A stretch of DNA of 64,000 nt from Dolomedes plantarius (lineage: Eukaryota; Arthropoda; Arachnida; Araneae; Dolomedidae), in contig OU015501.1 of NCBI GenBank assembly GCA_907164885.2, positions 27,858,132 to 27,922,131 on the forward strand, read 5' to 3'. Position numbers and translations under genes: made by a program. Under the pieces are notes generated by a model. It ran no database searches and was not told where the DNA came from. It saw only the letters and a list, made by a program, of their open reading frames with translations. Below are positions 1 through 11,929 of this stretch, piece by piece. Every line of letters starts with the position of its first letter. Position 1 is the first letter of the stretch.

Positions 1-661
1 AAAAAACATTTTTAGTTTTCCCTCCAGGAGCAACAATAAATAAATTCTTGGGTTAGTCCATCCTTGAGCAAGAAGCGTAAAGTTGTCCGTGGGAAAATAT
101 GGCGATCTCAAATCCATTCTGCAGCACTTAATAGACTGCTCCTGTGACTTGTTGATAGTGATCGACAACGCAAGTCTCATTGGAAATTGCAATTAAAGTT
201 AAAAGGGAGATCCATCCGAATGACTGGTATCTATGGGATAAAAAATGTTTCACCCTCTCCCTTTCCTGTTAAGATTGTCGCTTCAGTAATATTGCCCAGC
301 ATCTTCTTTACACACAGCCTTGTGACGTTGCAAAATTTTGGCGGGTCGAGGTTCCGTAGTAAAATAATTGGACATCCCACTTTAAGTAAAAGACGATGTG
401 GTGGCAATCCCGTCGGATCAAATGAGTTTAGGATCCATGTTGGGAAATTGACAACCTCATCAGCATATAGTGCGGTATCGATAGATTTGTATTCAGTGAC
501 TATGCCTGGTAACATGGAAAATATTTGATTGTTTATTTCTTGTACATCTTCATTTTTAGCAGCAAGAATGGCCCTCTTTCGCAACCACTTCAAATTGGGA
601 TAGTTTTGGAAAATAGTCGGATAGTCTGCATCTATATGCTTTATAAATATGTCATCAACCC
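1..661 (-). pseudogene. Helitron Pif1-like helicase, C-terminal remnant
   Basis: Read on the minus strand, this is the C-terminal part of a Helitron-type Pif1 helicase, the enzyme of rolling-circle transposons. The segment with ILAAKNEDVQEIN at about 550, followed by the LPPHRLLLKVGCPIILLRN stretch (about 340-400), is typical of the family. A later piece in another frame (about 110-170) carries TINKSQEQS, matching the conserved motif near the helicase C-terminus, followed by a DLRSPYF segment. A TAG codon just beyond 661 ends recognisable homology. An in-frame stop near 231 and a frame change near 190 show that it is decayed. Rep and zinc-finger regions are not in the window, and the last codons lie near base 1. 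It could have come from an autonomous relative of the short Helitrons at 2164, 27829 and 49718, but no shared sequence was seen that proves this. Confidence 0.8.
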
Positions 662-1648
662 CCTAGCCAAATTATGTTTTCAGAGCCTCTTTCTATTTTT
701 AATGTGTAGCTGTATTTAGCTATCCCAAAATTGGGGAATATTTTTTTAATTCATGCCCTAATAAAAACAACATATTGTAGGAAATGATAAAAATTTTGGT
801 ATAGGTTTTAGGTTAAAAATTTTAAGAAAAAATATTAATCAGTTAAGGTGATACCTTGCGCGGCTTACAGCAACTTAGGTAAAATAAAATGAAATAAACA
901 TATGAAATACAATACAAATAATTATGCCAACATAAATAATTATAAAATATTTTTCATATATTTAATTAAATTTTATGTTATATGTAGTATTAGAACAAAA
1001 CAACATTTTCAGTTTTAACAGGAAAATTTTGTAAAAGGAATATTATTTACCTACGTTTTGTTAATGCAATCACGCTGTAAGAGTAGGAACTCAAGAGTTG
1101 AAAAAACTATTCTCTATTTCTTTGCGTTAAAATAAATCCTGCGAAAATAAGCAATTTAGCGTTTTGTTTGGTCTCCCGCGTCCGGTAATAAAACTCACCC
1201 CTGTAGCAAAGTGCATATATACCTCTAATTATATTTAACAACCTCTCAATGTCCTTGGCCCCACCTTGAATATTTTCCCAAACTGTGTAAATGTGTGCCT
1301 GATTATTTTTTATTTTTGCATCAGCGGTACTCAAAGCCCATATGGTCCGTATATAGTTAAGGCGGTCCAGTTTAATCTTTAAAGAAGATTTATTAGGCGG
1401 TATCATCAGTGACCGGAAGTGGTTAAACTCCGTTGAATGGGAGGCCTCTTCGAGCAAAAAATAGATTGAGGGGTACTGCCCAAGATGCTCAGGGCTGTAA
1501 ATAAGACCAAATATAGAAACTAAGTCACTAGATACTTAACAAGTCTCACAATACATGATAATTTTCTACCTAGGTCTTTCCCGTACGCTCTGTGTCTAGT
1601 GTCCTCGGATTGTTTTAGAATTGTCTTGTCTTATTTCTTTATGCTTTC
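662..1648. other. AT-rich stretch with nothing firmly recognised
   Basis: No known family was recognised here. A 116-codon open frame on the minus strand (1107-1457) is the only sizeable ORF. Its translation matches no family I know, and nothing such as a splice site or poly(A) signal supports it. It may be a fragment of an unrecognised element or chance. Confidence 0.4.
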
Positions 1649-1762
1649 ACCGCCCCCTTTTTTTCGTTCACCTGCCCCCAAATGTCACCAGGGACGCTAC
1701 CGCCCCCCTGGATCGTTCCAGCGCCCCCCAGGGGGCGATATCGCCCACTTTGGGAACCCCTG
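1649..1762. mobile_element. hAT-type transposon, one end only
   Basis: The segment ends in TGGGAACCCCTG, the inverted form of the CAGGGGTTCCCA terminal repeat common in hAT elements. The preceding C/G-rich block is close to the end of the hAT copy at 46073-46734 (shared pieces CCGCCCCCCTGGATC and ATCGCCCACTTT). No matching left end was found upstream, so this is a truncated copy. The left boundary given is approximate. Confidence 0.6.
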
Positions 1763-2163
1763 GTCTAGAGTATTGATAATTTGACCTGACGCTTCTACCA
1801 AAGGAAACCAATTATCATAAAAATTCCATAAAGTAATGTTAACAAAGTCCTTTTTGAAATTTTTATGATAATTGGCTTAATTTCCTTTAGCATTTGAAAC
1901 GTACTGTGTCTTTTCGGATGTGATTCAACTATTTTTTACTTTTTTGATTTTTCCGTCTCCTGTCAACGTTTTTTTAGTCTGCCTGTGTGTTTTGATTGTT
2001 GAGGGACACCATTCTCTTAGCAAAAACGCACTGCTTTCAGAACCGTTCACTTGTTAACGTTTAACCGTTCCACAGTGCCTCTGATAAACAAAGCACTGGT
2101 ATAAATTTCCAACAATCATAAGTTTTTCAAAATCCCTGCTCGACATTTTCAGTCCATGTAAAA

Positions 2164-2882
2164 CTAGCTGAATACCCGTGCTTCACTACGGAGTACATTC
2201 AAATTAAATACAACGGTCAAATGTATGCAATCAATGAAAAAAATTATAAAAAATCGTATCGTAACGGATATTTTTATAGACAAAATAATGTGGAAGAAAA
2301 TATTCAAATTAAATACAACAGTCAATGTATGCAATTAATTTGTATGTTTAATATCCATAAAACATACTAATTTGAATTAAATTCTTAAAAAACTTCCCTG
2401 TCAATTAGTCTAGTGGTTAAATTTTATCTTTTACCTTATTTTAATATTTTTTTGTCAATTTATTTCTTTGTTGGGCACGTGACGCAAAATTAATTTAAAG
2501 TATCACAAAAAGAAAAGAAATCACGTGATCAGCATTTAATAAATTAAATTCTAAAAATTAATCTTTAAAAATTCATCAAAAATTAGTAAAAGCAGGTAAA
2601 AATTCGAAAAAGATTTCATTTTAAAGAAATTTTTATGATCTTTCTCGTGATATAAATTTTATAACCCCCAGATTATTATTTTAAATGCAAACTTAAAAAG
2701 TTACAAAACAGCTTAAAAATTTAATTAAAAAAAAATCTAAGAATTTTTCAAAAATCTTTCTTAGTGCACCCCTACACTATAAGAAAAATCGCCACGAAAA
2801 ATTTCAGCCCTTTAGATCCAGCGGTTTGGTCTGCACGTTATCTGTCAGTCAGTTAAGGAACTGTTTTATATACGTATATAGA
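2164..2882 (-). mobile_element. Non-autonomous Helitron, copy A
   Basis: On the minus strand the unit starts with TC (TCTATATACG...) and ends with CTAG. It sits between an A on the 5' side and a T on the 3' side, the Helitron rule of insertion at AT without target duplication. The sequence CCGTAGTGAAGCACGG lies just before the CTAG end and can form a short hairpin. It carries no coding sequence. It is alignable over its length with copies at 27829-28622 and 49718-50432, including the shared internal AAACCGCTGGACC-type segment after the GTCA-rich 5' end. Confidence 0.8.
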
Positions 2883-3538
2883 TGATACAAGGAAGTCAGA
2901 GGCTTGCTTTTATACCATTAGGGAGTGCTCTGTGATATTGTTGGGTGCAGAAGACCAATGTCTTGTAATCTGATGAGTTGTTCGGTAATTTTTTCAGTAT
3001 TATATATGTTCCATAGGGTTTACAGTCTGAGATTCAAGGGTATTTTTAATTACTTTCGAGCAATTATACTGCAGCCAGAGCAGCATATAACATACGGTGT
3101 GCTTTGGATAACTGTCAAGATATATCTGGAAACGATCTTGTAAGCTTAGTTTTTTAGCGAAACATTTCAAAGTACATTTTAAAACGTAAAGATGTACTGA
3201 TTCCTTACACCATCAATAAATTCTAGAGTGCCTGCTCAGTGGAACGACATGCACACCTCTCCTATATATCATGATTTACTGTTTAGAACCAAGGTCTCAT
3301 TTCGAAAATCTTCTCTATAATATTATTTTTCCATTAAGACCAAAGATATAAAATTGATTTTGTCAGAAAATAAAAATTTATACCTTTATTCAGAATTAAT
3401 ATTTCTCATCTGTATTATAAGAGAAAATCTGTCTTTTTTTCTCTTCCTACTTTAGATTTTTTCCTTTCCGCCTAACTATGATATTGAGGAAATTGGATTA
3501 CTCTTTTAGCTATCCGTGGATTAACAGATGCTCTATAT

Positions 3539-4255
3539 CAGCGGTTCTCAACTTGGGGGGCGTAGAAGAATTTCAAGGGAGGAGTGAGTTAAAAAAAATA
3601 AAATAAAAAGTAAAACTAACTGTAATTTACTGTACTCAATTTTCCGGTCACAATGTAACCGTAACGTATTTTCGACAAACGAACACGAACACGATAATTG
3701 TCGTACACTATAATTGTCGTACGTCTGTCAACACTGCAAGAGCTTGAGAACGGTTTCTCGCTCAGCTGCTTTCCCTTTGTTATTAATTTTTCCCTTTCTC
3801 CTTTCAAATTCTCCAGATATTAGTTCAGAGAACTGAGAGTTTAAGTTGACAAGCTTTGTCACAGTTACAACCTAATATTCTAACAATTACAACATAATAT
3901 TCAAAAGCTTGTCAAGGACAAACAGTGCCAGCCCTCTCAGTAATGTCGTGAAAGTGACTGGTGTTACATGCCAACCTCCCATAGATCCTTTATTACCTCA
4001 AATATATTTGATCTATATTTAATTCTTTGATTTCATATGTTCTAATAATAATATGTTCCAAATTAAGGTATGTGTAGTAATATTAAATTTTGTGTATGAA
4101 ATTATCTATTCTATATTTTCATTTAATAACCAGCTTCAGTTTCAAATTCCGATTGTACTACTTGTATTGACCACATATGATGAGGGGGGGAGGCGAGACC
4201 TCACATCAGTGTTCAAAGGGGGGGGGCACAGAGCCTTAAAGGTTGAGAACCCCCA
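3539..4255. mobile_element. Short non-autonomous hAT element
   Basis: The left end reads CAGCGGTTCTCAAC. The right end is GTTGAGAACCCCCA, giving an imperfect inverted repeat (11 of 14). The 8-bp flanks are CTCTATAT on the left and CCCTATAT on the right, a near-perfect 8-bp target duplication as expected for hAT. Both ends have G-rich subterminal runs (GGGGGG and GGGGGGGGG). The interior has no recognisable transposase; the short ORF at 3616-3807 on the minus strand looks like chance. Confidence 0.75.
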
Positions 4256-5279
4256 CCCTATATGATTTGTGGATTTCTTTAACAGATGTAGATTTCTATA
4301 ACATTTCTTTAAGTTCAGGAGACCTCAGCCTTGGACTTATAAAAATATTTCTGACATTCATGCCTTTTGTTTTTTCGGAGCATCTTTGATGATCTACCTA
4401 GTCTTCTTTATATTTAAAATTATTCCATGTTGTAAGCAGGAGCGATAGCTTTGTACAAACAAATGGTAGTAGGGGAAAATCGTACAAGCTCAATATAAAG
4501 AAGTAATAAAAACCGTATACCAACGTAATACTCAATCATTTTTCATTAAGTAACTACTTTTAATAATTCAAACCTATATATCTGACATTTTAAGACTTAT
4601 TTAAATGGAATATATTTCATAATGATCATCATTTGTATTCAAGCTGTCTAGGAAACAACTTGAACTGTCGCTCCTGGGGGTGCCTCGTCAAAATTGGGGA
4701 GGGGGGGGGGTCACCAGGGGTTAATGTTGACTTACCTGTATGGTGCTCCAAGATAAGAAGTAGTCAACAATTATCTCGGTTTATTGTGTGAATATCTCAA
4801 AACAAGTGCGTCAGCACTTGAAAAGGAAACAACTTAATTTTATCTCATAAGAATGAGTCTCTCTATATTAGTCCTTTGGCATCATCGAGTTTTATTCGAA
4901 ATCCCTTTAGATATTTTCTCGCGGACCTGACTCAGCCGTCTAGTGGGCTGGGGGCACCGGGATACTTGCTGGGCCAGTGCGGTTGAGGTGGTCTACCTCC
5001 ACCGACGAGGATTTCACATGGAGGGCTTAGAAGCTAAGTCGGCCACCCCTCCGGTGCATCCGAGTCAATTTAAATTGTTTTGTATTGTAGCATAAATTAT
5101 GTTCCGTCTTCTAAGGGAAATGGGAAATAGAAAGAGTTTAATATTGGTAACAGACTTCATAAGCACGAGAAAAGTCAGTTGCTTTTACAAAACGCGTATT
5201 ATTTTTCATTTTTCATTTGGTTCCAGTTTGTAACAAATTCAAACAATTTGTGATTTTCATACAATTTTTTCTCTTCCAG
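4256..5279. other. Sequence upstream of the PPP1R3 exon, with a GC-rich insert
   Basis: Mostly AT-rich and unrecognised. Two parts stand out: a G-run block at about 4670-4720, and a GC-rich block at about 4925-5070 whose composition is unlike its surroundings and which may be a retroposed repeat. Neither could be assigned. The last 40 bases are pyrimidine-rich and form the splice acceptor of the next exon. No upstream coding exon of that gene was recognised. Confidence 0.4.
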
Positions 5280-6133
5280 GTACTTTAAATTTGAAACTTA
5301 AGGCTCCAAAATTTTTAAAAGTTGAAATGCCTATTGATTTGGAAATGCTACTATCTGCTTCTAATTCCATTTTCTACAATTACTCCATTAATACTAATCC
5401 TTATTCTGACAGTACATATGATCGCAGCTTATCGTATCCGAAACACTGCGTGCCAAGATCTCTCACAACGTACAAAGATTTCATTCATAAAGTACCTGAA
5501 AAGAATGTTTTTGGAAAGAAGCGGTCTTTGAAAACAAAGCCTTACACGTCAAAGAATGGTGTTTGCAACGAAGAGCTTCATTGCGTACGCAAGAAAAAAG
5601 TCAGCTTTGCGGATGACAAAGGTTTGAATTTGGTAGAAGTCAGAGAAATTCCTGGGGCTCCAAAATGGGCAGATAATGTTATAACTTTGTTGATTGGCAG
5701 TACGAAACGCAGTGTTGTAAAAGAAAAGAAATGGAAGATAGCTTTCCAACATCCACCATGGACAGATGAAAAACTAATGGACGCGATTGAGAAGAACAAT
5801 GTTGCTCTTGAACATATTTCTGTTAAAGAAAGTGATCACGATTTCCTTATTGGGGCTGTAAAAGTGAAAAATTTGGTTTTTGAAAAAAACATTTTTGTTC
5901 GAGTTACTTTCGATCGATGGCAATCTTACGATGATATTCCTTGCACGTACACGAACCCGAGTGAGAAAAGTTCGAAGTTAATTAAATATGATACGTTTTG
6001 TTTCAGCTCAAAAATATCCCCATCTGCTTCCAGATATGAAGTCATTGAATTTTGCGTATGTTTTCAGTGTGATGGTAAAGAATACTGGGATAATAATAAA
6101 GGTATAAACTACAGACTCATAGTGGAGCACTAA
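5280..6133 (+). CDS. Protein phosphatase 1 glycogen-targeting subunit (PPP1R3-like), terminal coding exon
   Basis: Regulatory subunit that tethers PP1 to glycogen, favouring dephosphorylation of glycogen synthase and phosphorylase (family knowledge). Numbering the open frame from the TTG at 5291 gives 280 residues. RKKKVSFAD holds the RVxF-type PP1-docking motif KVSF (residues 103-106). A CBM21 domain spans roughly 165-280, with GAVKVKNLVFEKNIFVRVTF at its start and WDNNKGINY (266-274), the glycogen/substrate-binding W-x-N-x-G-x-N-Y motif, near the C-terminus. The pyrimidine tract and AG at 5278-5279 look like a splice acceptor, so the frame may continue from an unseen exon. Otherwise translation starts at the ATG at 5326, giving MPIDLEM, which resembles the N-terminus of vertebrate PPP1R3B/C. 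The frame is intact, and this is the only clear host gene in the window. Assignment to a particular paralogue is not possible. Confidence 0.9.
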
Positions 6134-6900
6134 AAATCTACTGTATTTGATTTACTAGAGGATAATGTGCCATAAGTATTTAACAGTATGGTAGCTTTTC
6201 CATTTTCTGACAATAATTAGAAGTGTTGAAAAAATAAAAGTGCCTTGATTGAAAATGTTCCATATTGCTACTTCTACAGGAATCTACAGATATTTAAGAT
6301 GGAGAACAATATTGGAAGAACAATTTGAATATTTTTCTTTGATTCTGAAGGGAAAAACTTTCCTATTATTAAAGTACAAAGCCTATCACATCCTGTGCTT
6401 TAAAAGTTCACACCAAGTTGTGTTTTGTCTTGAAAATATTATTATTTTTATTTAAAGTTACTTGTAAGATATTAAGAATTTTTAAAAGTGTTTGAAAGAG
6501 ACAGCGTGAGATAGTTTATATGTCTTGTGTGTAATTTATTCGCATTTATACGAAAACTGCGGAGTTTTTTCTATACCTGTTTAGACTATTAAATACTGTG
6601 TTAATTTCCCGTTCCGCATGGAAATTTTGAGCAAAATAAACTGTCTGTTTGATATTATCTTTAATGATAAGGATAATCCTGCTATATATATTTATAAATG
6701 ACAATTTCAACGAAAAGTATTATAAAATTAAACTGTGTGATCTTTATATATGTAGTATTTATTACATGAGACATCGAAACATGAAAAAAATGCCTTTTTT
6801 ATTTCAAGCTATTTTGTACAGATGCAACTTTGTAGATACACTGTTTTTACCTGACTTGTATATTTTCACGCTTGTTTTTAAATAAATGCTATTTTATAAG
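6134..6900 (+). other. Probable 3' UTR of the PPP1R3-like gene with poly(A) signals
   Basis: AT-rich sequence downstream of the stop codon. AATAAA hexamers lie at 6233-6238, 6635-6640 and 6881-6886, so short and long 3' UTRs are possible. A mariner remnant begins about 50 bp after this. No other coding sequence was recognised. Confidence 0.5.
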
Positions 6901-6951
6901 TGCCATTTCTAAGTTCATCCTTTATACAACCTATGTATGAGTTTTTATGTA

Positions 6952-7586
6952 CGAGGGATGGAATTTTAATAGTGGCAACACTGCTGTACAGACCCCACGC
7001 AGCAGAACCCAGGAAAGCAGATTACACCATACGTACGTCACGTGTACTGCCGTACGTCACGTAAAGATCACGTTACCTCAGAGCGTTACCGTTCGCCTTG
7101 CCTCAGAGCGAATGCGCTCTCCCCACAAACATCAAACGCCTGCACAATGATAAGATGAACACAGCTGTGGTTTAGTTACCGGTCTATTGTACGGAATAAT
7201 TTATTGCATTGTACTGATGGAAGGAAAATGCTTGTTTACAAACAGTGGCTGATGTGTTTGCTTGCCGGGGCTGGGAAGTGCTCTACAATCTCCCATATTC
7301 CCCGGACTTCAGTCACTGTGACTCTGATCTCATCCCGAAGATGAAGGAACCACTCCTTGGCATTCGCTTCTATACCGTTCTAAAGATTCTGCAGGCTGTA
7401 GACCGTTCCATTCGAAAGATTAACAGACCAGGTGATGCCAACGGCATCCTGCACCTTCCAGAACGTTAGCTACGGGTGCTAAACAATGCTAGTTACTACT
7501 TTGAAGGGCTATAAAAGATTCCCCCCTGTATCTCTTCTGTATACTTTGTACATACCTAGTTGCCACTATTGAAGTTCCATCCTATG
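6952..7586 (+). mobile_element. mariner-type deletion derivative with C-terminal transposase remnant
   Basis: The terminal inverted repeats are CGAGGGATGGAATTTTAATA on the left and, on the minus strand, CATAGGATGGAACTTCAATA on the right. Both are followed internally by GTGGCAAC and flanked outside by TA. The frame at about 7245-7469 encodes a mariner C-terminal segment with YSPDFSHCDSDL, corresponding to the family's YSPDLAPCD box with its third catalytic Asp. The N-terminal DNA-binding part and the first two catalytic residues are missing, so it is an internally deleted, inactive copy. Confidence 0.8.
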
Positions 7587-8301
7587 TATAAGGTTAGTAA
7601 AATTCTTCCTCCCTTCAAAATTATAAGATTTATAAATAAATAAGTAAATAAATACACACACACACATACATACATATATATATATACACATACATATCAA
7701 ATACCGTAAAGCAATATTACCTACAAATCCTTCTATACCACAATCGGGTGTTAAATTTGATAAAACTGTACACATTCAAGACAACAGGACAAATGAAAAA
7801 TCTTAAATGTAAATCGGGACAGGTATATTATTCCTTAGGATCAACTATTCTATAGAATACCCGATTCTTGTTATTTTGATTAAAATGAAATGTTAAGTGG
7901 ATTTTAAAGGAGATGATCAAGCTTACTTCTCAAGCGAATTACTTACTTAATTTTTTAGGCATAATTTTTACATAGCAACTTTTTGGGGGTACGTATGAAA
8001 AGATTAAACTCTTTGAAGTGTCAAAACATTGAATCATGTACGAATTAAGAAACAAATCACAAATACACATTTTGCAAAATCAAGAGAAAATGCTTAAACC
8101 TGAAAGCAAGAAAGTGTAGAAATTAAGCTTGATATTGAGTCTACTAAAAAATGAAATAGAGGGTTGCGAGGTATTACATAATTAATGTTTTCTAATCTGT
8201 TTATCTTAAATTTCTAGTAACCTTTCTCGAAGAAATTGTTTCGTAAAAATCTTAGTTAGTTAGCAGCTGGTGATGAGATCCAAAGACGTAGCCAGCTGAA
8301 G
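7587..8301. other. Unrecognised intergenic sequence with a short CA/TA microsatellite
   Basis: Nothing coding was recognised. A mixed CA, CATA and TA repeat lies at about 7650-7690. Confidence 0.5.
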
Positions 8302-8859
8302 TTAAGGCTGCTATGTACTAAGGAGAAAATCGTATTTCCCTTTTCCTCTTCTTGCAGACTCTTGTGGTGGGAGGAGTCCAGTTGACAGTTCGAGAATTCC
8401 ACCTCCCTTAGGATTGACATTTTGAGGGATTGTAATGTCTCTCTCTCTATAGGGGGGGGTAAGCGCTGTCCCCCAATTTTTTATTTAAAATATATTTTTG
8501 TCAACTATTTACATGTACATAAATGTTGATAATCAAATAAAATTGGTATTGTCAGATAGCCTGAACTTTTCTGAAAAGTGCTACAGGCTCCATTTTATAA
8601 ATTTCGTCCACCGAAGGAATTTATGAGCGCTTAAAACACACTATACCAGATTTTTCCCCGAATAATTTAAATTTTAAAATATTAATTGCATTAAAAAAAA
8701 AACGAAAAATGTACACAAATGTAAAATTTCTTTCTCTATGACGGAGTACAACTTAAAAAAAAATCTTTGAATCCAAGTCGGCAATCCGTGGACAAATTTT
8801 CACCATAGGTTAACATTGAGGTGAGCGAATCCAATAGGGTTAGTACATAGCAGCCTTAA
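8302..8859. mobile_element. TTAA-flanked inverted-repeat element, family 1 copy 1
   Basis: Both ends are TTAAGGCTGCTATGTACTA in inverted orientation. The right arm continues for about 70 bp through GCGAATCCAATAGGGTTAG and its neighbours. The left arm is shortened after GTACTA. The interior holds the family signature around TTTATAAATTTCG and GGAATTTATGAGC. No ORF. TTAA at both outer ends could be a TTAA target duplication (piggyBac style) or part of the repeat. Confidence 0.75.
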
Positions 8860-9420
8860 GGACAATGCCACAATCAATGACCAAGTTACTTAAGGAAAGG
8901 AAAAAACAAAAAAAAAGCAACAAGATTCTGGACTAAAAAAGTAAGACATGTACTATCTTCAAGACTAGCGAATTTTAGCGGGGAACTGAGATTGAATTGA
9001 GCCGTATAAATAGTACCGGAATGTATCGGGAAGTAGCTATTGGTACATAGAAAGATGGTGAGTGTTTAACTAGGTTTTGTTAAGTGCTGGGATTTAGCTG
9101 GTTAGTTTCAATTAGTCAGGCTAATATTTTTTCATATTTTTAAAATTTTGGATGTTCAAGTTCAGTGGCTAATCCTTACTAGTGATCCCTTTGAAGTCAC
9201 CAGGCAACTAGCAAGGTAAAAAAATTGAATTCTGAACAAGGTATTGAGAAAAAAAGACTACTTAAACCATCCAACTACGGGCAATTTTCGTCTTTCTCTG
9301 TACAAAATTGCGAGTGATATTTATATCTTGTATATGTTTATCGCATGAAGTCTTTTAATAACATAACAAATTCAAAACAAGTGAAAAAAAAGGAAATATT
9401 TTTGTTTATTAACCTACAAC
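8860..9420. other. Unrecognised intergenic sequence
   Basis: I see no gene or repeat family here. The sequence lies between two family 1 MITE copies. Confidence 0.4.
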
Positions 9421-9687
9421 TTTATAAATTTCGTCCCCCAAAGGAATTTATGAGCGTTTAAAACACACTATACCAGATCCCCCCCCCCGAATAATTTGAA
9501 TTTTAAAATATTATTTGCATTAAAAAAAACGAAAAATGTCCCAAGGTGCAAAATTTCTTTCTCTATTGCGGAGTAAAAGTTAAAAAAAATTTTTTTGAAT
9601 TCAATTCGGCAATTTTTGGACAAATTTTCTCCATAGGTTAACATTGAAGTGAGCGAATCCAGTAAGGTTAGTACACAACAGCATTAA
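9421..9687. mobile_element. Family 1 TTAA element, right-half copy 2
   Basis: Starts abruptly in the internal TTTATAAATTTCG segment and runs to the right terminal repeat, ending CAGCATTAA. Closely similar to the right half of the copy at 8302-8859. The left arm is absent. Confidence 0.7.
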
Positions 9688-10216
9688 CGTTTAACTTTCT
9701 GGCTTTTGCATCTATTTATTACTTTGCCTGAATATATTGACCCCATTAACTTCTATTCATTTTTTTTCACAACCGCCCCATAAACAGTGAAAAAAAAATA
9801 GAATTTTTGTAAACTGCAATCTAAATCATGAAAAATAACCACACGTATTTTGATAATACATTTATAAAAAGATTCCTGTTAATGTAAAGTTGTGCGTGTA
9901 ACAAAAGTACATTTCGTTCCCCATTTCACTGATGTTATAAAAGGAGAATGATAATACAGAAGACTAGAAATGTTACCCATGTCATGAAAGCATTATATTT
10001 ATGTCATTCTAAGAGTACGAAGTATTCCTCTAGCCACATAGAATTTCTTTAAAAATTACAAAGAAATCAGTTTTCTGACTAATGAGGCATTTTACAGGCT
10101 TGATAAAAACTAGACAAGCAAAAAAATTTCAGAATTGTTTTATTCAGCTGGTTCAAAAGTTCAACATCAACGGCAATTGTTATAATCAACCTATTTTCAA
10201 AAGAAAATTGTGAGTA

Positions 10217-10665
10217 CAGTAAAACCTCGTTATCCGGCCCTCGAACCGGCCCGGATAATCGGGATCAGATTTTTAGCCCTTTTTTTATCATTTAATGTTC
10301 ACATTATATAATAGTTTTTAACTATGATAGCAAGAACGTAACAATAAGTACGTCAAATATTCGCTTTTTAGTTTGATTCAATGTACAGTTCCTACATGAT
10401 TTTACAATAAATTATGGCAATAAAATGCTTTTTGTTGAGTTTAAGAAATCTTTACTAGAGTGTCACAGGAATTGACTCAGAAAAGTTATTTTTTATATTT
10501 TTTAATGTCTTCTAAACAATACTATGTAATTTTGTTACAAAACAGTTTTTTTAACGTAATAAACGGTAAGTCTGCTTAGTTAAGGATTTTGTTTTGCTTA
10601 TTACCCATATTACCCGGATTTTCGATTGTCCGGAATGCCTATGGTCTCAAATTGTCCGGTTTTCT
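10217..10665. mobile_element. Tigger/pogo-like non-autonomous element, partial
   Basis: Begins after TA with CAGTAAAACCTCGTTATCCG, a typical Tigger/pogo terminal repeat. Subterminal CCGGATAATCGGG and, near the right side, TTACCCGGATTTTCG and TTGTCCGG segments resemble degraded inverted counterparts. A clean right end was not found and there is no ORF. The right limit is approximate. Confidence 0.55.
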
Positions 10666-11022
10666 TTACGTTAACTTTCCATAGCCAGTCTAAGCTAATT
10701 TATTCGTAAAGTCCCACAGTCCTCAAACGAGCTGCCGATCAATGACAAAAACCAGAATAGGTTAATTTAGGAAGGAGGACCTAAGCAGCAACCCAACAAA
10801 TTAAATACCATAGTGGTTTGAGTACTTTGTGAGCGAGTTTCCCCGTTTCAGGCAGCTGAGAAAATCGACGTTTGAAGAAGTTGACTTGAAACTAAAGTAA
10901 AAAAGAATACAGCCGAACTAGGTTGAGCTTGGAGAAACACCGAGAATCGAGTTACGTCTCTTTAGAGAACAGCTATGGCGATGAAGCCATAGGGCGGCAC
11001 TATGACGTAACGGTGATCATTG

Positions 11023-11929
11023 TTAAGGCTGCTGTGAACTAACTCTATTGGATCGCTCACCTCAATGTTAACCTATGGAGAAAATTTGTCAAAGGATTGC
11101 CGACTTAGATTTAAAGAGCTTTTTTTGTATTTACTCCGTTGAAAACCTGATCGTCGTGATCCGATGGTATAAGCCACTCGTAATATTAATGTAGACACTA
11201 ATACATGTCTATTTACATCTTGTTTATTATAAAATCAATATCTTGACTAATATTAACATACACATATTTGTTCCGAAGAACCATCATACATCGACTCAGG
11301 GGCGCGGTGTTTATAAATCAGTTCAATAGAGATCCTGTCTCTCTCTATTCTCTCCGTTCGCCCGCGTCGTTTCTGCAAAGTCCAAGTCCAGTCTATTCAT
11401 TTTCTCACGGTCTCCTCTATTTATCCCTTTTTTGTCTGTCTTTCTGGGACAATCTAGATCTTTCCACACCTCGGACCGTCATATTCCGGTTTACTTTTTA
11501 CGTGCACCACCTATAACGATTTTCACCGCCCTCGGCTTTCGCTTTGTTAAATGCCGCTAACGGCCTTCGCTAATCATTCTAAATGATGTGTCCATGGTCC
11601 TGTCGCTCACCTTAATTCAGTCCCAATTAAGAATTTCGGACGCGAGTCTGACATCCGTAATGGAGAAAGAAAATTTACACCTTGGGGCCTTTTTCATTAA
11701 AAAAGTGCAAATACTATTATCGAGTGTTTCAAACGCCTATAAATTCCTTTTGTGGACAGAATTTGTAAAATGAATCCTGTTGCAAGGTGCAGAGAAGTTC
11801 AGGCTATCTGAAAATATCCTTTTCATTGGATTATCAGCATTTACGTAGCTGTAAATAGTAGACAAATTTTCTCCATAAGTTAATATTGAGGTGAGCGATT
11901 TCAATAGAGTTAGTACACAGCAACCTTAA
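11023..11929. mobile_element. Family 1 TTAA element copy 3, split by a solo LTR
   Basis: The left arm TTAAGGCTGCTGTG and the right arm ending CAGCAACCTTAA are in inverted orientation, with TTAA at both outer ends. The two halves match the left and right parts of the other family members. They are separated by a 514-bp insertion at 11140-11653. Confidence 0.75.
11140..11653. mobile_element. Solo LTR, 514 bp
   Basis: The insert starts TGAAAACCTGATCG and ends GAGTCTGACA, so it has the TG...CA ends of an LTR. It is flanked by the exact 5-bp duplication TCCGT (11135-11139 and 11654-11658). It interrupts a MITE at a point where the other copies are continuous. No PBS, polypurine tract or coding region is present, so this is an LTR left by recombination. 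The ORFs within it appear fortuitous. The superfamily cannot be told from the LTR alone. Confidence 0.75.

Noticed and set aside
1107..1457. 116-codon open frame as a possible gene
   Set aside because: No recognised domain, no splice or poly(A) support, and AT-rich flanks. Described only within the unassigned stretch.
1594..1601. GTCTAGTG as the left target duplication of the hAT end at 1762
   Set aside because: Similar to GTCTAGAG, but it is not followed by a hAT terminal repeat.
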